DNA of 7,268 nt from Chromatiales bacterium. GTDB taxonomy: Bacteria > Pseudomonadota > Gammaproteobacteria > SZUA-152. The stretch covers positions 1-7,268 of the forward strand of contig JALTPW010000917.1 in the NCBI GenBank assembly GCA_026999335.1, read 5' to 3'. Below, in pieces: positions 5,757-7,268 of the stretch. The notes below the pieces were generated by a model that worked only from the letters and a program-made list of their open reading frames with translations, had not been told where the DNA came from and did no database searches. A program made the translations under genes and the position numbers. The stretch's first letter is position 1, and each line of letters begins with the position of its first letter.

Positions 5757-6860
5757 TTAATGCTCCTTGGCCGCCTGTGAAGCTTCTGGAATATCGACAA
5801 AGACATCCATCAATGGACGATTCACGTAATAGTTGTACCGCCCAATCTTGTGCTTTTCGATGAAACCCTGCTCGGTCAGGCGCTCCAGGTATTTGGTAGC
5901 GGTAAGGCGTGACACGCCCAGATCCTGCTGTACCCACTCGATCTTGGTGTAGGGGTGGCGGAACAGGTTGTTGAGCAGATCCTGGCTGTAGAGCCGGGGC
6001 AGCTCTGCGCGGATGCGGTGCTTGTAGTTCTGCATGATTTCTTTGATGCGGACGATGATCCAGATGGTCTGGCGTGAGGTCTGTTCCACGCCTTCGAGCA
6101 TGTAGATCAACCAGGGCTCCCAGTTACCCGTATCGCGCACCGCTTGCAGCAGGTGGTAGTAGTCATCTTTGCTGCGGATGATGTAACGGCTCAGATAGAG
6201 CACGGGGATATCAAGCAAGCTCTTGGCCACCAGGTACAGGATATTGATGATTCTGCCGGTTCGCCCGTTGCCGTCGTAGAAGGGGTGGATGCTCTCGAAC
6301 TGGTGATGGATTACCGCCATTTTCACCAGAGGATCGACGTCGCTGAGGGCATCGTCATTGATGTATTGCTCCAGGTTGCTCATCAGCCGCACGATTTCCT
6401 CGTGGGTCTGTGGTGGGGTATACACCGTCTCGCCGGTGCTCTCATTCCTGAGCACCGTGCCGCCCTGGGTGCGGATTCCCGCGTCGTTTTGTTCCAGTAC
6501 GCGATGAATCTCGACGATGCGGTTGACGGTAATCAGGCGGTCGCCCCTGACCTTCTCAAAGGCTGATTTCAGGGCCGTAGCGTAACGATTGACCTCTTTC
6601 GCCGCTGGATTCCTGATGTAGTCCGCAAACAGGTTGGCCTTGTACAGGTCGTCCTGCGTGGTAATGACATTCTCGATTTCGGAGCTGTCCTTGGCTTCCT
6701 GCAAGGCCAACGTATTGATGAGGATGTGCTCGTTGGGAATAGTCGCCGCCATGCCTTTCAGTTCGGCCAGATAGCGATGCGCCGGAGCAAGCTTCTTCAA
6801 TACGGCCCGGGTTTCAAGCTCCGTTTCGGGCGGTAAGAGAGGGATCGATGGCCTTGTCAT
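5757..6860 (-). CDS. fic: Fic-family protein, class II AMPylase with C-terminal winged helix
   Basis: A complete 367-residue Fic/DOC protein. The catalytic loop is HPFYDGNGRTGR (His192 to Arg203), the full HxFx(D/E)GNGRxxR motif, so it should transfer AMP from ATP to a target protein hydroxyl. The flap region contains TVYTPP-like residues (VYTPP, 146-150). Upstream lies a class II inhibitory helix motif SSEIEN (59-64; Ser59...Glu63-Asn64), which keeps Fic proteins auto-inhibited. The N-terminus IPLLPPETELETRAVL is typical of the SoFic-like group (Shewanella Fic is ~370 residues). The C-terminus (about 300-347) is a winged helix with WVQQDLGVSRLTATKYLERL, suggesting DNA binding or autoregulation. 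Its TAA abuts the ATG of the restriction remnant. Fic genes are often found within type I restriction loci, so it probably belonged to one. Target unknown. ATG 6860 has no real Shine-Dalgarno; no better in-frame start is visible just upstream. Confidence 0.96.
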   Translation of the reverse strand: MTRPSIPLLPPETELETRAVLKKLAPAHRYLAELKGMAATIPNEHILINTLALQEAKDSSEIENVITTQDDLYKANLFADYIRNPAAKEVNRYATALKSAFEKVRGDRLITVNRIVEIHRVLEQNDAGIRTQGGTVLRNESTGETVYTPPQTHEEIVRLMSNLEQYINDDALSDVDPLVKMAVIHHQFESIHPFYDGNGRTGRIINILYLVAKSLLDIPVLYLSRYIIRSKDDYYHLLQAVRDTGNWEPWLIYMLEGVEQTSRQTIWIIVRIKEIMQNYKHRIRAELPRLYSQDLLNNLFRHPYTKIEWVQQDLGVSRLTATKYLERLTEQGFIEKHKIGRYNYYVNRPLMDVFVDIPEASQAAKEH

Positions 6861-6881
6861 CTCGATGGAATACCCACTAGC

Positions 6882-6915
6882 ACTTGTATACGATTCGTGG
6901 ATTTTTTATACACGT
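6882..6915 (-). promoter_or_regulatory. Imperfect inverted repeat and -10-like boxes upstream of fic
   Basis: ACTTGTATA (6882-6890) and TATACACGT (6907-6915) are inverted copies matching at 8 of 9 positions, separated by 16 nt. On the minus strand the arms carry TATACA (6890-6885) and TATAAA, either usable as a -10 box for fic; TATACA would start transcription about 18 nt before the ATG. No convincing -35 is present. The symmetry suggests an operator, perhaps for the Fic winged helix itself, but this is inference. Confidence 0.3.
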
Positions 6916-7128
6916 CACCTAATCATAGCAAGAAAACAGCTCTTTTCTATATATATCCGTGTAATCTGCATACGAGGCACATTGCCCTGCGGGGACTGTA
7001 ACCCATTGATTTTTAAGTCTGAACGAGCACATGCCAGCTGCCATACAAATAGCCACGGCATCTGAATTCGATTTACATCATGAAAAGCAATGGGTTCTGC
7101 GCATCTCGTCTTCGACGCCGCACAGGAA
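6916..7128. other. Non-coding stretch without a recognisable gene
   Basis: Together with the flanking sites this forms a 408-bp region after the fic start with no supportable gene. The short open frames (6865-7065 on +, 6915-7187 on -) show no family pattern and no ribosome site. The only structure I see is a 9-nt inverted pair, AACCCATTG (7000-7008) with CAATGGGTT (7088-7096). The core of the latter, AGCAATGG (7086-7093), is also mirrored by CCATTGCT at the window's end (7261-7268). Confidence 0.4.
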
Positions 7129-7257
7129 GGGGTCATTGCTTGATCTTGCACGCCTGCTACTACATTCGTTCCATTATGGCACGACAACTACAATTAGGGT
7201 TTGTCGGTGGTCTTCAGAAAAAAGTGATTGGATAGTGCAAAGTCAAGCAATGACCCC
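7129..7257. mobile_element. 129-bp MITE-like element with 22-nt terminal inverted repeats, RAYT-like remnant
   Basis: The ends 7129-7150 and 7236-7257 are inverted copies matching at 20 of 22 positions, with the outer 15 nt (GGGGTCATTGCTTGA) identical. Between them, 7176-7235 on the + strand encodes 19 codons beginning MARQLQLGFVGG, reminiscent of the MARxLRLEFxGALYHV start of REP-associated Y1 transposases (RAYTs), before diverging and stopping at TAG. The simplest reading is a small internal-deletion derivative of a RAYT-type element, or a REP-like cruciform sequence. No target-site duplication is evident at the edges. The resemblance of the ends to RAYT flanks is from memory. Confidence 0.55.
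7176..7235 (+). pseudogene. Possible truncated 5' end of a RAYT (Y1 REP) transposase
   Basis: Nineteen codons, ATG to TAG, inside the inverted-repeat element. The first ~12 residues (MARQLQLGFVGG) match the usual start of RAYT transposases in spacing and charge; the rest (LQKKVIG) does not continue into the expected YHV motif, and the HUH and catalytic Tyr regions are absent. The stretch is very short, so chance resemblance is possible. Confidence 0.35.
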
Positions 7258-7268
7258 ATGCCATTGCT

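Noticed and set aside
6144..6566. 140-codon plus-strand frame inside fic
   Set aside because: It is antisense to the Fic catalytic core; no independent support.
6985..7010. tRNA-anticodon-like hairpin (GGG ACTGTAA CCC)
   Set aside because: The stem is only three pairs and there is no T-arm, acceptor stem or CCA nearby.
6915..7187. 90-codon minus-strand frame right of fic
   Set aside because: No recognisable pattern or ribosome site, and it runs into the inverted-repeat element.
1..7268. CRISPR array, integrase, attachment site or replication origin
   Set aside because: No spaced direct repeats, integrase motif, tRNA end or iteron series seen on either strand.

Overview
The window (about 57% GC by eye) looks like an accessory, defence-rich stretch of a proteobacterial chromosome or plasmid, probably gammaproteobacterial. 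The hints are the family flavour of the Fic protein, the MqsRA-type toxin-antitoxin genes and a RAYT/REP-like inverted-repeat element. This placement is inference; there is no rRNA, tRNA or core gene to anchor it.

Layout. Left half, + strand: a two-gene operon of an AAA+ ATPase (160-1137) and a cytoplasmic subtilisin-like S8 protease of 833 residues (1150-3651), 12 bp apart. This is the IetAS pair, known from Ti/Ri-type plasmid stability work and as an anti-phage defence system. Middle, - strand and convergent with it: a three-gene toxin-antitoxin-chaperone (TAC) module transcribed right to left. It comprises an MqsR-like toxin (4825-5262), an MqsA antitoxin with zinc finger, HTH and an extra C-terminal tail (4245-4820), and a SecB-like chaperone (3736-4248). 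The toxin-antitoxin gap is 4 nt and the antitoxin-chaperone junction is an ATGA overlap, so the three are almost certainly one transcript. A perfect 15-bp palindrome covers the toxin start and is a good operator candidate.

Right part, - strand: a complete class II Fic AMP-transferase with a C-terminal winged helix (5757-6860). Its stop codon directly abuts, in the same frame, the ATG of a broken gene (5320-5756). The head of that broken gene resembles the N-terminus of a type I restriction HsdR subunit, its tail is the C-terminal part of an HsdS specificity subunit, and it carries a one-base frameshift. This looks like the scar of a type I restriction-modification locus (hsdM/hsdS-fic-hsdR) that was deleted and rearranged. 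The TAC module sits just downstream of the scar.

The last 408 bp hold no convincing gene. They contain the putative fic promoter region and, at 7129-7257, a 129-bp element with 22-nt near-perfect terminal inverted repeats. A 19-codon reading frame inside it begins like a RAYT (Y1 REP) transposase.

Taken together, 7.3 kb carries two intact candidate anti-phage or addiction modules (IetAS, TAC), a Fic toxin-like enzyme and a dead restriction system. The systems are recognisable rather than new; the less usual parts are the HsdR-HsdS chimera, the antitoxin tail with the operator over the toxin start, and the small inverted-repeat element.
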